From Clostridia bacterium (GTDB lineage Bacteria; Bacillota; Clostridia; Christensenellales; Aristaeellaceae), in contig JAFVVG010000007.1 in NCBI GenBank assembly GCA_017502305.1, positions 1 to 38,022 on the forward strand: a DNA stretch of 38,022 bases, given 5' to 3'. Position 1 is the first letter of the stretch. Each line of letters begins with the position of its first letter. Below are positions 7,682-15,435 of this stretch, piece after piece. A program made the position numbers and the translations under genes. The notes under the pieces were generated by a model. The model was not told where the DNA came from, ran no database searches, and saw nothing but the letters and a program-made list of their open reading frames with translations.

Positions 7682-9285
7682 GTGACGATATCAAGCGTGG
7701 GGGCAAACCCATGAACGGCGGCGCGAAAAGCGGCTTCCGTGGGAACAATGGCGGGAAATTTGGCAGAAACGACAGCAAAAGTGGTAGCACCACGGCAGCG
7801 CGTGGAGAGAAGAAGCCTTTTTCTGGTGAAAAACGCGGCTTTGGTGGGGATCGTAAGCCCTATCAGGGCGGCAAACCGAGCTTCGGTGGGAAACCGGGGA
7901 ATTTCCAGGGTGACCGCAAGCCCAAGGCCAAGACGGTCCAGCCTGTGGAGGGCCTGGCTGCCCGCCGCATGGCGCTTTCCGTGATCCGTGAGGTGACGGA
8001 GAACGACGCCTATGCTTCCCTTTCCCTGAACGAAAAGCTGGTGAAGTCCGGCCTGAACCCCGCTGACCGCCGCCTGGCGGCCCGATTGGCCTACGATACC
8101 ATTGAGCATCTGCTGACCATTGACCACGCCCTGAGCCAGGTCATGGCCAGGCCGGATACGGACATCAAGCTGCGCAACATCCTGCGCCTGGGCGCCTGCC
8201 AGATCCTGCTGGAGGACCGCATCCCCGAAAGCGCCGCCACCAACACCTGTGTGGAGCTGTGCAAGGAGCTGGGCATGGAGGGCCTTTCCGGCGTGTGCAA
8301 CGGCATTCTGCGCAATCTGATCCGCAAGAAGGACGAGCTTTCCTGGCCCGATATGGAGCAGGAGCCTGTTCGCGCCCTTTCCGTGAAGCACTCCGTGCCC
8401 GAGTGGCTGGTGGAGAAGCTCATCGCCGACTGGGGCCAGGAGGAGGCCATCGCCCTGATGAGCTATTCGGAGCCCGAGACGTATATTTCCGTGCGCCCCA
8501 ACATGACCGAGCTGGATGACGAGGCTTTCGAAGCCCTGCTGAACAAGAAGGTCTGGGAACACGAGAAGGGCAGCGTGCCCCACAGCTGGCGCATCCGCGG
8601 CATGGCGGATATCGGCCAGGACGCTGACTTCCTGGGCGGCAGGTTCTCCATCCAGGGCGAAAGCAGCATGATGGCCTGTATTGCCGTGAATCCCAAGCGG
8701 GGCTCCCAGCTGCTGGACGCCTGCGCCGCGCCCGGCGGCAAAACCTGCCTGCTGGCGGAGATGATGGGCGGCACCGGTCGCGTTCAGGCCTGGGAGATGC
8801 ACGAGCACCGCACCGCGCTGATCACCGCCCAGGCCAAGCGCCTCCATCTGGAGAACATCCGTCCCATGACCCGTGACGCCTCCAAACACCGCGAGGACAT
8901 GGACATGACCATGGACGCCGTGCTGCTGGACGCTCCCTGCTCCGGCCTGGGCGTTATGAGTGACAAGCCCGATGTGAAGTACCGTGTCACCCCTGAAAGC
9001 GTTCAGGAGCTCACCGGCATCCAGGCGAATTTGCTGGACGCTGTGGCCCCCTATGTGAAGGAGGGCGGCACGCTGGTGTATTCCACCTGCTCCATGCTCA
9101 AGTGCGAGAATGTGCAGCAGGTAGAAGCATTCCTTGAGCGCCACCCCGAGTTTGAGATTGACAAGCTGCCGGAGAGCATCCCCGAGCAGTTCCGCCAGCA
9201 TTACGGCACGGGCCTGCAACTTTTGCCCCACCGGGATCATGTGGGCGGATTCTACATCTGCCGCATGCGGAGGAAGCGTTTATGA
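7678..9285 (+). CDS. rsmB: 16S rRNA (cytosine-967-C5)-methyltransferase with a long Gly/Lys-rich N-terminal extension
   Basis: Methylates C967 of 16S rRNA. After about residue 85 the protein is a normal RsmB: a NusB-like RNA-binding domain (about 90-225), then the SAM domain with LDACAAPGGKT (about 345-355), LLDAPCSGLGV (about 415) and the catalytic-Cys motif YSTCSM (about 466). The first 80 residues are unusual: a low-complexity basic stretch rich in Gly, Lys, Phe and Asn (GGKFGRNDSKSG, GFGGDRKPYQGGKPSFGG). It resembles RNA-binding tails of DEAD-box helicases and is absent from standard RsmB (about 430-450 residues). The start overlaps fmt by four bases (ATGA). A start near the NusB domain would leave an unexplained gap, so the extension is probably translated. 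Confidence 0.93.
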   Translation: MSDDIKRGGKPMNGGAKSGFRGNNGGKFGRNDSKSGSTTAARGEKKPFSGEKRGFGGDRKPYQGGKPSFGGKPGNFQGDRKPKAKTVQPVEGLAARRMALSVIREVTENDAYASLSLNEKLVKSGLNPADRRLAARLAYDTIEHLLTIDHALSQVMARPDTDIKLRNILRLGACQILLEDRIPESAATNTCVELCKELGMEGLSGVCNGILRNLIRKKDELSWPDMEQEPVRALSVKHSVPEWLVEKLIADWGQEEAIALMSYSEPETYISVRPNMTELDDEAFEALLNKKVWEHEKGSVPHSWRIRGMADIGQDADFLGGRFSIQGESSMMACIAVNPKRGSQLLDACAAPGGKTCLLAEMMGGTGRVQAWEMHEHRTALITAQAKRLHLENIRPMTRDASKHREDMDMTMDAVLLDAPCSGLGVMSDKPDVKYRVTPESVQELTGIQANLLDAVAPYVKEGGTLVYSTCSMLKCENVQQVEAFLERHPEFEIDKLPESIPEQFRQHYGTGLQLLPHRDHVGGFYICRMRRKRL

Positions 9286-10319
9286 TCGAGCTGACCGGCA
9301 TGAATCCGGCGGAGCTGACACAGTGGTGCAAGGATCAGGGCCTGCCTGGCTTCCGCGGCAAGCAGATCTTCAAGTGGATCCACCAGGGGGCGGACTTCGA
9401 CGGCATGACCAACCTGCCCAAGGACCTGCGTACCCGTTTGCAGGAAACCGCCATCGCCCAGCCGGTGGAGATCATCGAAAAGCGCCAGTCCAAGCTGGAC
9501 GATACGGTGAAATTCCTCTTTGGCCTCAGGGACGGCAACTGCGTGGAAGGCGTGCTGATGCACTACCACCACGGGTACACGCTGTGTATTTCCACCCAGG
9601 TGGGCTGCCGCATGGGCTGCACCTTCTGCGCCAGCACGCTGGATGGCTGTGTCCGCAGCCTGACCCCTGGGGAAATGCTGGGGGAGATCCTGTGTGCCAA
9701 CCGCTTCCTGGAGGGCAAGGACCGCGTGCACAACGTGGTGCTTATGGGCAGCGGCGAACCCCTCGACAACTACGATAATGTGATGAAGTTTCTGCGCCTC
9801 CTGCGGGAGCCCGACGGCGTGAGCATCGGCTTGCGCAACGTGAGCCTTTCCACCTGCGGCATTGTGCCCCGGATGTATGACCTGGCGGAGGAGGACCTTC
9901 CGGTGACGCTGAGCGTATCCCTCCATGCCCCCAACGATGAGATCCGACGGCAGACCATGCCCATCGCCAAGGCTTACCCCATGGAGGATTTGCTCCGTGC
10001 CTGCCGGAACTACATCGAAAAGACCGGCCGCCGGGTGATCTTTGAATATGCTCTGGTGGGCGGCGTGAACTGCGAGGAAAAGCATGCCGTGGAGCTGGCT
10101 TCCCGCCTGCGGGGCATGCAGTGCCACGTGAACCTGATCCCCCTTAATGTGGTGGAGGAGCGGGATTTGCGGGGCGTGAACGAAAGAATTGTTTCCGATT
10201 TCCTCAAGACCCTTGAGCGGCTGCATATTTCCGCTACCCGCCGCCGCGAGATGGGCGACGATATCGAAGGTGCCTGCGGCCAGCTCCGCAGGAAGACCAT
10301 CATGGAGAAGAAGCAATGA
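9282..10319 (+). CDS. rlmN: 23S rRNA (adenine-2503-C2)-methyltransferase / tRNA A37 methyltransferase
   Basis: A radical-SAM enzyme that methylates A2503 of 23S rRNA and A37 of some tRNAs. The 345-residue length fits. The iron-sulfur motif CxxxCxxC is seen in GCRMGCTFCAST (C109, C113, C116). Other conserved segments are VLMGSGEPLDNYDNV and VSLSTCGIVP. The second catalytic Cys, which carries the methyl group, is in DDIEGACGQL near residue 332. It starts in an ATGA overlap with rsmB and ends in one with prpC. Confidence 0.97.
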   Translation: MIELTGMNPAELTQWCKDQGLPGFRGKQIFKWIHQGADFDGMTNLPKDLRTRLQETAIAQPVEIIEKRQSKLDDTVKFLFGLRDGNCVEGVLMHYHHGYTLCISTQVGCRMGCTFCASTLDGCVRSLTPGEMLGEILCANRFLEGKDRVHNVVLMGSGEPLDNYDNVMKFLRLLREPDGVSIGLRNVSLSTCGIVPRMYDLAEEDLPVTLSVSLHAPNDEIRRQTMPIAKAYPMEDLLRACRNYIEKTGRRVIFEYALVGGVNCEEKHAVELASRLRGMQCHVNLIPLNVVEERDLRGVNERIVSDFLKTLERLHISATRRREMGDDIEGACGQLRRKTIMEKKQ

Positions 10320-11212
10320 GCCACAAATTCCGTTTTTCCAAGGAGAGCAGGGAGCGGCTGAAGAACTTCCTGCTGGGCGACAAGAACAAGCCCAAGGAAG
10401 AAGCCACTGTCCAGCAGGCCGAAGCGCCCCAGCCCCAGGCTGAGGCTGTTTCCGCTGCCCAGGCGGAGACCGCTCCGGCGAAGGCGCCCGGCAAGAGCAT
10501 TGCCGTGGTGACCCGCACGGACATCGGCAAAATGCGCAAGACCAACCAGGACGCGGTGATCGAATCCCAGGAGCTGCGCCTGTTCGGCGTGGCCGACGGC
10601 ATGGGCGGCCACAATGGCGGCGAAACGGCCTCCGCCGGCGCGAGGGATGGTCTGTTGGAGCTGCTGGAGGGCAAGGAGCCGGAGCAGGGAGCCTTGCGCA
10701 TTGCCATCGGCGCGGTGAACCGCCGCCTGTTCCTCCAGCAGAAGGGGGACGAGAAGCTCTCCGGCATGGGCACCACCCTGACGGCGCTGTGGCTCAGCGA
10801 CAGCTGTGTGTATATCGGCCACGTGGGCGACAGCCGCGCCTATCGTCTGCGGGATGGCGAGATGAAGCAGATGACCGACGATCACTCTGTGGTGGCGGAA
10901 CTTCTGCGCTCCGGCATGCTTACCCCCGAACAGGCCGCCACCCACCCCATGCGCAATGTGATCACCCGGGCCGTGGGCACCGAGGAGGGCATCGAAATCG
11001 ACCTAATGTGCGAGGAGCGCCGGGCCGGCGATGTGTGGCTGGTGTGCTCCGACGGCCTTTACGGCATGGTGGGGGATGAGAAGATCGCGGAGATCCTCAA
11101 GGCCCACAAGCCCAAGAAAGCGGCGGATCTGCTGATCGCCGCTGCCCTGGAGGGCGGCGGACGGGACAACATCAGCCTGGTGATCCTCCTGGATAAGGAG
11201 GGCGAGCAATGA
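10316..11212 (+). CDS. prpC: PP2C-family serine/threonine phosphatase with disordered N-terminal extension
   Basis: Removes phosphate from proteins phosphorylated by the PASTA kinase encoded next. The PP2C core spans about residues 60-298: DIGKMRKTNQDAV, VADGMGGHNGGE (metal-binding Asp, about 91-102), MGTTLTAL, HVGDSRAYRL, VCSDGLYGMV and GRDNISLVIL. The first 58 residues are extra: a basic start (HKFRFSKESRERLKNFLLG) and then an Ala/Glu/Pro/Gln-rich linker. Stp/PrpC proteins are usually about 240-255 residues with no such region. The extension might bind nucleic acid, membrane or the kinase; that is speculation. Overlaps both neighbours by four bases. Confidence 0.94.
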   Translation: MSHKFRFSKESRERLKNFLLGDKNKPKEEATVQQAEAPQPQAEAVSAAQAETAPAKAPGKSIAVVTRTDIGKMRKTNQDAVIESQELRLFGVADGMGGHNGGETASAGARDGLLELLEGKEPEQGALRIAIGAVNRRLFLQQKGDEKLSGMGTTLTALWLSDSCVYIGHVGDSRAYRLRDGEMKQMTDDHSVVAELLRSGMLTPEQAATHPMRNVITRAVGTEEGIEIDLMCEERRAGDVWLVCSDGLYGMVGDEKIAEILKAHKPKKAADLLIAAALEGGGRDNISLVILLDKEGEQ

Positions 11213-13104
11213 GCGAGAAGATCCTTGCGGACCGCTACCGGCTGGTGGAGCAAATCGGCGTGGGCGGCATGGCCATTGTGTACCGCGCCATTGACCAGCG
11301 CACCGGACACAACGTGGCGGTGAAGGTGCTGCGCCCGGAATTCAATCAGGACGCGGAGTTCGTTTCCCGCTTCCAGCGCGAGGCCGAGGCCGCCAGCAAA
11401 ATGACCCACCACAATATCGTGAACCTGCTGGACGTGGGCATGGACGGCGAGAACCGCTATCTGGTGATGGAATACGTCCAGGGCAAAACGCTGAAGGAGC
11501 TCATCAAGGAGAAGGGTCGCCTGACCCCCGCAGTGGCGGCGCAGATCACCATCCGCATCCTTTCGGCCCTGCAGCATGCCCATCAAAACGGTATCATTCA
11601 CCGCGACATCAAGCCGCAGAATATTCTGGTGCATGCCGACGGCCACATCAAGGTGGCGGACTTTGGCATCGCCCGCATGGCCAACAGCTCCACCCTGACC
11701 CGGGGCGACAGCGTCATGGGCTCGGTGCACTATTTCAGCCCGGAGCAGGCCAGCGGCCAGGCAGCCAATGTGACCAGCGATCTGTATTCCGTGGGCGTTG
11801 TGATGTACGAAATGCTCACCGGCCGGGTGCCCTTTGACGGCGACAGCCCCGTGGCGGTGGCCATGCAGCACCTGCACGCACGGCCCACGCCCATTGAGAA
11901 TTATGCCCCCGAATCCCCGGCGGCCATCAACCATGTGTGCCTGATGGCCATGGAAAAGAAGCCCCAGTACCGCTACCAGAGCGCCCGCGAAATGGCCACC
12001 GAACTGCGCATGGCCCTGGAAGGCCGCACCGAGAAGATGCAGCCCCGTGTGGTGGAAAAGCCCATGATGGCGCCCGTGCAGCCGGCCGGAGGCCCTGTCC
12101 AGGGCAAAGCGGAGCCTGGCAGCGTGCGATACAATACCGTTCGCAGAAAGCCGGTGAAGAGCCACCAGGGCCTGTGGATCCTCTTTTCCCTGCTGATGAC
12201 CGCCGTGGTGTGCTACGGCCTGTATGTCGGCGGTGTGGCCATCTATGAAAAGGTGGTGAATTCCACCACCGTGCCGGATTTTGTGGGCATGGAAATCACC
12301 GTGGCCCAGCGAACCGCCCAGCGCTCCGGACTGAACCCGGAGGTGGTGGAGATCAATCATCCCACCATTTCCAGCGGCACGGTGATCCTGCAGGCTCCCG
12401 AGGTGGACACCACCCTGCGCAAGGGCGATTCCGTGGTGCTCACCGTATCGAAGGGCCCCTCCAGCCAGAAACTGCCGGACCTGGTGGGCATGTCCACACA
12501 GAACGCCATCAACACCCTGCAGCCCATGGGCGTGACCCTGATGGTGCTGGAAAGAGTGGTCTCCTCTGAGGTACAGGCGGATCTGATCATCAAGCAGACC
12601 CCCGAAGCCGAAACCCAGTGCAAGAGCGGCGACATCGTGCAGGTGGTGGTTTCCGGTGGCATGGCCTTTGTGCCCAACCTGCTGGGACAGCCCCTTTCCA
12701 CAGCCCAGGAAACCCTGGCCGCGGCGGGTCTGGGCATCAATGCCAGCGTCTCCTATGTGGATACTGCCGACGCGGCCCTGCACAATACCATCGCTTCCCA
12801 GACCCCTGTGGCTGAGACCCCGGTGATTCTGGGCGGCCAGGTGGCGGTTACGGTGTACCGTGTGCCGGAGCTGCTGGCCAAGGCCAAGGTCATCCTTGAC
12901 CTGCCCCAGACGGACAGCCTGACCTCTGTACGCATCAGCCTGAACAGCGGCAATGGCGAGGTCACGGTGTTCCAGGGCGAATTCCCGGCCAACGCCAGTC
13001 GCCATCCCGAGGTGGAGCTGAAAACCCAGGAGGCCGGTGATTATACCTATCGCGTTTATTTCAACGATAAATTTGCCTATCAGCATCAGGTGACGCTGAA
13101 ATGA
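11209..13104 (+). CDS. prkC: PASTA-domain serine/threonine protein kinase
   Basis: A membrane kinase that senses cell-wall fragments or lipid II and controls wall synthesis, division and dormancy exit in Firmicutes. The cytoplasmic Hanks-type kinase domain (about 8-270) has GVGGMAIVYRA, VAVKVLRPE, HRDIKPQNIL, ADFGIARM and YFSPEQASG. A juxtamembrane linker is followed by one transmembrane helix (about 322-345, WILFSLLMTAVVCYGLYVGG). Outside the cell lie three PASTA repeats (about 352-417, 418-485, 486-555), each opening with a VPDFVGM, LPDLVGM or VPNLLGQ motif. A final small beta-rich domain (about 560-631) follows. The phosphatase is encoded immediately upstream and the probable substrate RsgA immediately downstream, with ATGA overlaps. 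Confidence 0.97.
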   Translation: MSEKILADRYRLVEQIGVGGMAIVYRAIDQRTGHNVAVKVLRPEFNQDAEFVSRFQREAEAASKMTHHNIVNLLDVGMDGENRYLVMEYVQGKTLKELIKEKGRLTPAVAAQITIRILSALQHAHQNGIIHRDIKPQNILVHADGHIKVADFGIARMANSSTLTRGDSVMGSVHYFSPEQASGQAANVTSDLYSVGVVMYEMLTGRVPFDGDSPVAVAMQHLHARPTPIENYAPESPAAINHVCLMAMEKKPQYRYQSAREMATELRMALEGRTEKMQPRVVEKPMMAPVQPAGGPVQGKAEPGSVRYNTVRRKPVKSHQGLWILFSLLMTAVVCYGLYVGGVAIYEKVVNSTTVPDFVGMEITVAQRTAQRSGLNPEVVEINHPTISSGTVILQAPEVDTTLRKGDSVVLTVSKGPSSQKLPDLVGMSTQNAINTLQPMGVTLMVLERVVSSEVQADLIIKQTPEAETQCKSGDIVQVVVSGGMAFVPNLLGQPLSTAQETLAAAGLGINASVSYVDTADAALHNTIASQTPVAETPVILGGQVAVTVYRVPELLAKAKVILDLPQTDSLTSVRISLNSGNGEVTVFQGEFPANASRHPEVELKTQEAGDYTYRVYFNDKFAYQHQVTLK

Positions 13105-14009
13105 TGGGAGGAACCATTACGGATAGCGAAATGAAACAGGGCACCCTCGTCCGCGGCTTCGGCGGGTTTTATGTGGTGGTGGACGAAAACGGCACGGAAT
13201 ATACCCTGCGCTGCAAAAAGAAGTTCCGCCGCATGAAGCTTTCGCCCCTGGTGGGGGACGAGGTGCTCTTCACCCCCGGCAGCGGCGAGGAGCACGGCTG
13301 GCTGGAGGAAATCCTGCCCCGTTCATCGGAATGCCTGCGCCCGCCGGTGGCCAATGTGGCGCTGCTTTTGATTGTGGTGGCGCCGGTGCCGGAGCCGGAT
13401 CTCTTGCTGGTGGACCGCATGATGGTCCGTGCCCGTGCCCAGCAGATGGACATGGTGCTGGTCATCAACAAATGCGATCTGGACGAATCCCTGGCGGAGG
13501 AGCTTCGGGCTCAGTATGCCGGGGCGGAGGTACCGGTGTGTCCTGTTTCCGCCAAATCCGGCAAAGGCCTTGATGCGCTAAAGGTCATGATGGGCAGCCG
13601 GCTGTGCTGCCTCACCGGGCAATCCGGCGTGGGCAAGAGCACACTGCTCAACGCCCTGTTCGGCCTGGAGCTGGAAACCGGGGAGATCAGCCGGAAGATC
13701 CAGCGGGGCAAAAACACCACCCGTCACGCGGAGCTCCTCATGCGGGACGGTATGCGGGTGCTGGACACCGCCGGCTTCAGCCTGCTGGAGCTGGACGGCA
13801 AAATGGAGCCCATTACCTTGAAGGAATATTATCCGGAATTTCTGGAGCACGAGGGCCGGTGCCGGTTTGAACCCTGCTTCCACGACAGGGAGCCTGGCTG
13901 CAGCGTGACAGCAGCTGTGAACGAAGGAAGCATTCACCCCCAGCGGGCGGCCCGTTACCGTACCCTGCTGGCCGAGGTGAAGCAGGCATGGAGGGATAGA
14001 TATGATTAA
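13101..14009 (+). CDS. rsgA: Ribosome small-subunit biogenesis GTPase
   Basis: RsgA (CpgA/YjeQ) is a circularly permuted GTPase that checks late 30S assembly; in B. subtilis it is a substrate of PrkC. An OB-fold leads (KQGTLVRGFGGFYVVV). The GTPase motifs come in permuted order: NKCDLD (G4), SAKSGKG (G5), TGQSGVGKST (G1, about 172-181), then DTAGFSLLEL (G3). The C-terminal zinc domain holds CRFEPCFHDREPGC. Start choice is uncertain: the ATG at 13101 overlaps the prkC stop, but an in-frame ATG at 13131 would give the family's usual N-terminus and neither has a strong ribosome site. The end overlaps rpe by eight bases. Confidence 0.95.
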   Translation: MMGGTITDSEMKQGTLVRGFGGFYVVVDENGTEYTLRCKKKFRRMKLSPLVGDEVLFTPGSGEEHGWLEEILPRSSECLRPPVANVALLLIVVAPVPEPDLLLVDRMMVRARAQQMDMVLVINKCDLDESLAEELRAQYAGAEVPVCPVSAKSGKGLDALKVMMGSRLCCLTGQSGVGKSTLLNALFGLELETGEISRKIQRGKNTTRHAELLMRDGMRVLDTAGFSLLELDGKMEPITLKEYYPEFLEHEGRCRFEPCFHDREPGCSVTAAVNEGSIHPQRAARYRTLLAEVKQAWRDRYD

Positions 14010-14637
14010 GGTAGCGCCATCCATTCTGGCGGCGGATCCCCTGAACATGGAGCGTGACGTGCAGCGCGTCATCGACGCTGGCTGCGACTGGCTTCATGTG
14101 GACATCATGGACGCTCATTTCGTGCCCAACCTGAGCTACAGCCCTGCCCTGGTGGAGGCCCTGCACAAGCGCTTCGACATTCCCCTGGACGTCCACCTGA
14201 TGATGGACAACCCGGAAGATTACATTGATACCTTCGCCAGGGCCGGCGCCTGGGGCATTACCATCCACGCGGAGATCCCCGGGGATGTGCCTGCTATGCT
14301 GCAAAAAATCCGCGATCTGGGCCTGCACGTGGGCCTTTCCGTGAAGCCCGGTACCCCGGCGGAGGCCATTGAGCATCTGCTGAAGGACGTTGACATGGTG
14401 CTGGTGATGACGGTGGAACCCGGCTTCGGCGGGCAGAAATTCCAGAGCGCCATGCTGGAGAAAATCCGCAGGCTCCGGGAAATGGGCTTCACCGGGCTTA
14501 TCCAGGCGGACGGCGGCGTTTCGCTGGCCAATCTGCCCGACCTGAAGGCGGCAGGCCTGGATGTGGCTGTGATGGGTACGGCCATGTACAGAAGCAAAGA
14601 CCCTGCCAAGGATATGCAGATGATTCACGCTATGTAA
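14002..14637 (+). CDS. rpe: Ribulose-phosphate 3-epimerase
   Basis: Interconverts ribulose 5-phosphate and xylulose 5-phosphate in the pentose phosphate pathway. The 211-residue TIM barrel has all hallmark strands: VAPSILAAD, VDIMDAHFVPN (metal/catalytic Asp and His), HLMMDNPEDY, VLVMTVEPGFGGQKF and ADGGV. Last gene of the long operon. In B. subtilis rpe is followed by thiN, but here a terminator comes next. Confidence 0.97.
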   Translation: MIKVAPSILAADPLNMERDVQRVIDAGCDWLHVDIMDAHFVPNLSYSPALVEALHKRFDIPLDVHLMMDNPEDYIDTFARAGAWGITIHAEIPGDVPAMLQKIRDLGLHVGLSVKPGTPAEAIEHLLKDVDMVLVMTVEPGFGGQKFQSAMLEKIRRLREMGFTGLIQADGGVSLANLPDLKAAGLDVAVMGTAMYRSKDPAKDMQMIHAM

Positions 14638-14645
14638 TACTCGTG

Positions 14646-14684
14646 CCTCCCGTGGGGAATACTTCCCCCAGGAGGTGTTTTTTT
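14646..14684 (+). terminator. Rho-independent terminator of the priA-rpe operon
   Basis: Stem CCTCCCGTGGGGAA (14646-14659) against TTCCCCCAGGAGG (14663-14675), followed by TGTTTTTTTT. Confidence 0.85.
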
Positions 14685-14790
14685 GTGGAGAAAAACCCTG
14701 AAAAGGCGGAAAGACGGCTTTTCGTTTTGACGAAGAAAAAGAACATGTTGTCCCGCAGACACAACCAGTAGACAAAAATATTTTTCAAAA

Positions 14791-14806
14791 ACACAATATA
14801 TAGTGT
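14791..14806. promoter_or_regulatory. NrdR box
   Basis: ACACAATATATAGTGT matches at every position the published NrdR-box consensus (acaCwAtATaTwGtgt), the operator of the ribonucleotide-reductase repressor NrdR. It sits at or just upstream of the -35 of the next gene, where binding would block RNA polymerase. NrdR boxes often occur in pairs; a second good copy is not evident, though the -10 region includes the short palindrome TGTATAATACA. Confidence 0.85.
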
Positions 14807-14833
14807 TTCACTTGGGCGAAATTGGTGTATAAT
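14806..14833 (+). promoter_or_regulatory. Promoter of the NrdD-like small gene
   Basis: -10 TATAAT at 14828-14833 with a poor -35 (TTTCAC, 14806-14811, 16-base spacer) that abuts the NrdR box. An AGGAGGAG site and ATG follow within 30 bases. Confidence 0.65.
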
Positions 14834-14854
14834 ACATCCAAGGAGGAGATACTT

Positions 14855-15121
14855 ATGGCATGCAATGTTACGGTTACCGGCGGCGAGCTGGAGCAGGCTG
14901 AGATCAATGCCTACATCCAGCGCGCCAAGGAAAAATTCGGCAAAGAACCCTTTGGCATCGATATTCACGTGGACGGCGAATACGTGGATCTGTCCTACGA
15001 CTTTGGCAACCAGCCCTTCCACCGCATTCGCCGCATCACCGGCTATCTGGTGGGCACCCTGGACCGCTTCAACAATGCCAAGCGAGCAGAGGAAAAGGAT
15101 CGCGTGAAGCACGGCATCTGA
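14855..15121 (+). CDS. Small stand-alone protein resembling the glycyl-radical end of anaerobic ribonucleotide reductase
   Basis: An 88-residue protein. Residues 55-87 (RIRRITGYLVGTLDRFNNAK, then EEKDRVKHGI) match the C-terminal region of class III reductase NrdD, where the Gly of the RVxGYL motif carries the radical. The catalytic barrel and the Cys4 zinc site of full-length NrdD are absent. Similar short NrdD-domain proteins occur in Clostridia, usually annotated simply as anaerobic ribonucleotide reductase. The first half (VTVTGGELEQAEINAYIQRA, then a strand-rich segment) is not part of NrdD as I know it. The perfect NrdR box upstream independently supports a link to deoxyribonucleotide synthesis. 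Start at 14855 is set by AAGGAGGAG; an upstream in-frame GTG has none. Whether it is a spare radical domain, like GrcA for pyruvate formate-lyase, is speculation. Confidence 0.8.
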   Translation: MACNVTVTGGELEQAEINAYIQRAKEKFGKEPFGIDIHVDGEYVDLSYDFGNQPFHRIRRITGYLVGTLDRFNNAKRAEEKDRVKHGI

Positions 15122-15139
15122 CAACCGGAAGGAAAAGCG

Positions 15140-15180
15140 AGGTCACAGCGTAAAAACGGCGCTGTGGCCTTGCTTTTTTT
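15140..15180 (+). terminator. Rho-independent terminator
   Basis: AGGTCACAGCG (15140-15150) pairs with CGCTGTGGCCT (15160-15170, one G-U pair), then TGCTTTTTTT. Confidence 0.85.
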
Positions 15181-15300
15181 ACATTCAATCCGGCACATGA
15201 ATATATTTCAAAAACATTTCAGTATTCCTTCGAAAATATTAAACATGCGAAATTTTTGAGTATGCAAAAGGCAAGGAACGATTTCAGCTTCCTTAAATTT

Positions 15301-15370
15301 CCATGCGATGCATGGTGTGCATTGAAGCCTATTATAATAAGGTTTATACTGTTACGGATAAATCTATAAT
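15301..15370 (+). promoter_or_regulatory. Upstream region of the SipW cluster: palindrome and candidate promoters
   Basis: The AT-rich 255-base gap before the signal peptidase gene holds no gene. It contains a palindrome CCATGC-GAT-GCATGG (15301-15315), suited to a dimeric regulator. Two TATAAT sequences follow, at 15333-15338 and 15365-15370. The second has TTTATA at 15343-15348 (16-base spacer). Neither -35 is strong, so an activator or an alternative sigma factor is plausible. Confidence 0.5.
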
Positions 15371-15435
15371 ATATGTAGGTATTGATGCCTTTGCGGGCGT
15401 TATATGAATATTTGATATACCATGGAGGAGAAAAA

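Noticed and set aside
14772..14787. A second NrdR box at the AT-rich palindrome around 14780
   Set aside because: It lacks the conserved C and G of the box, and the 19-base centre-to-centre distance does not match the usual spacing of paired boxes.
15382..15435. An upstream start for the signal peptidase gene
   Set aside because: The 18 extra residues have no ribosome site, and the GGAGGAG before 15436 fits the shorter protein.
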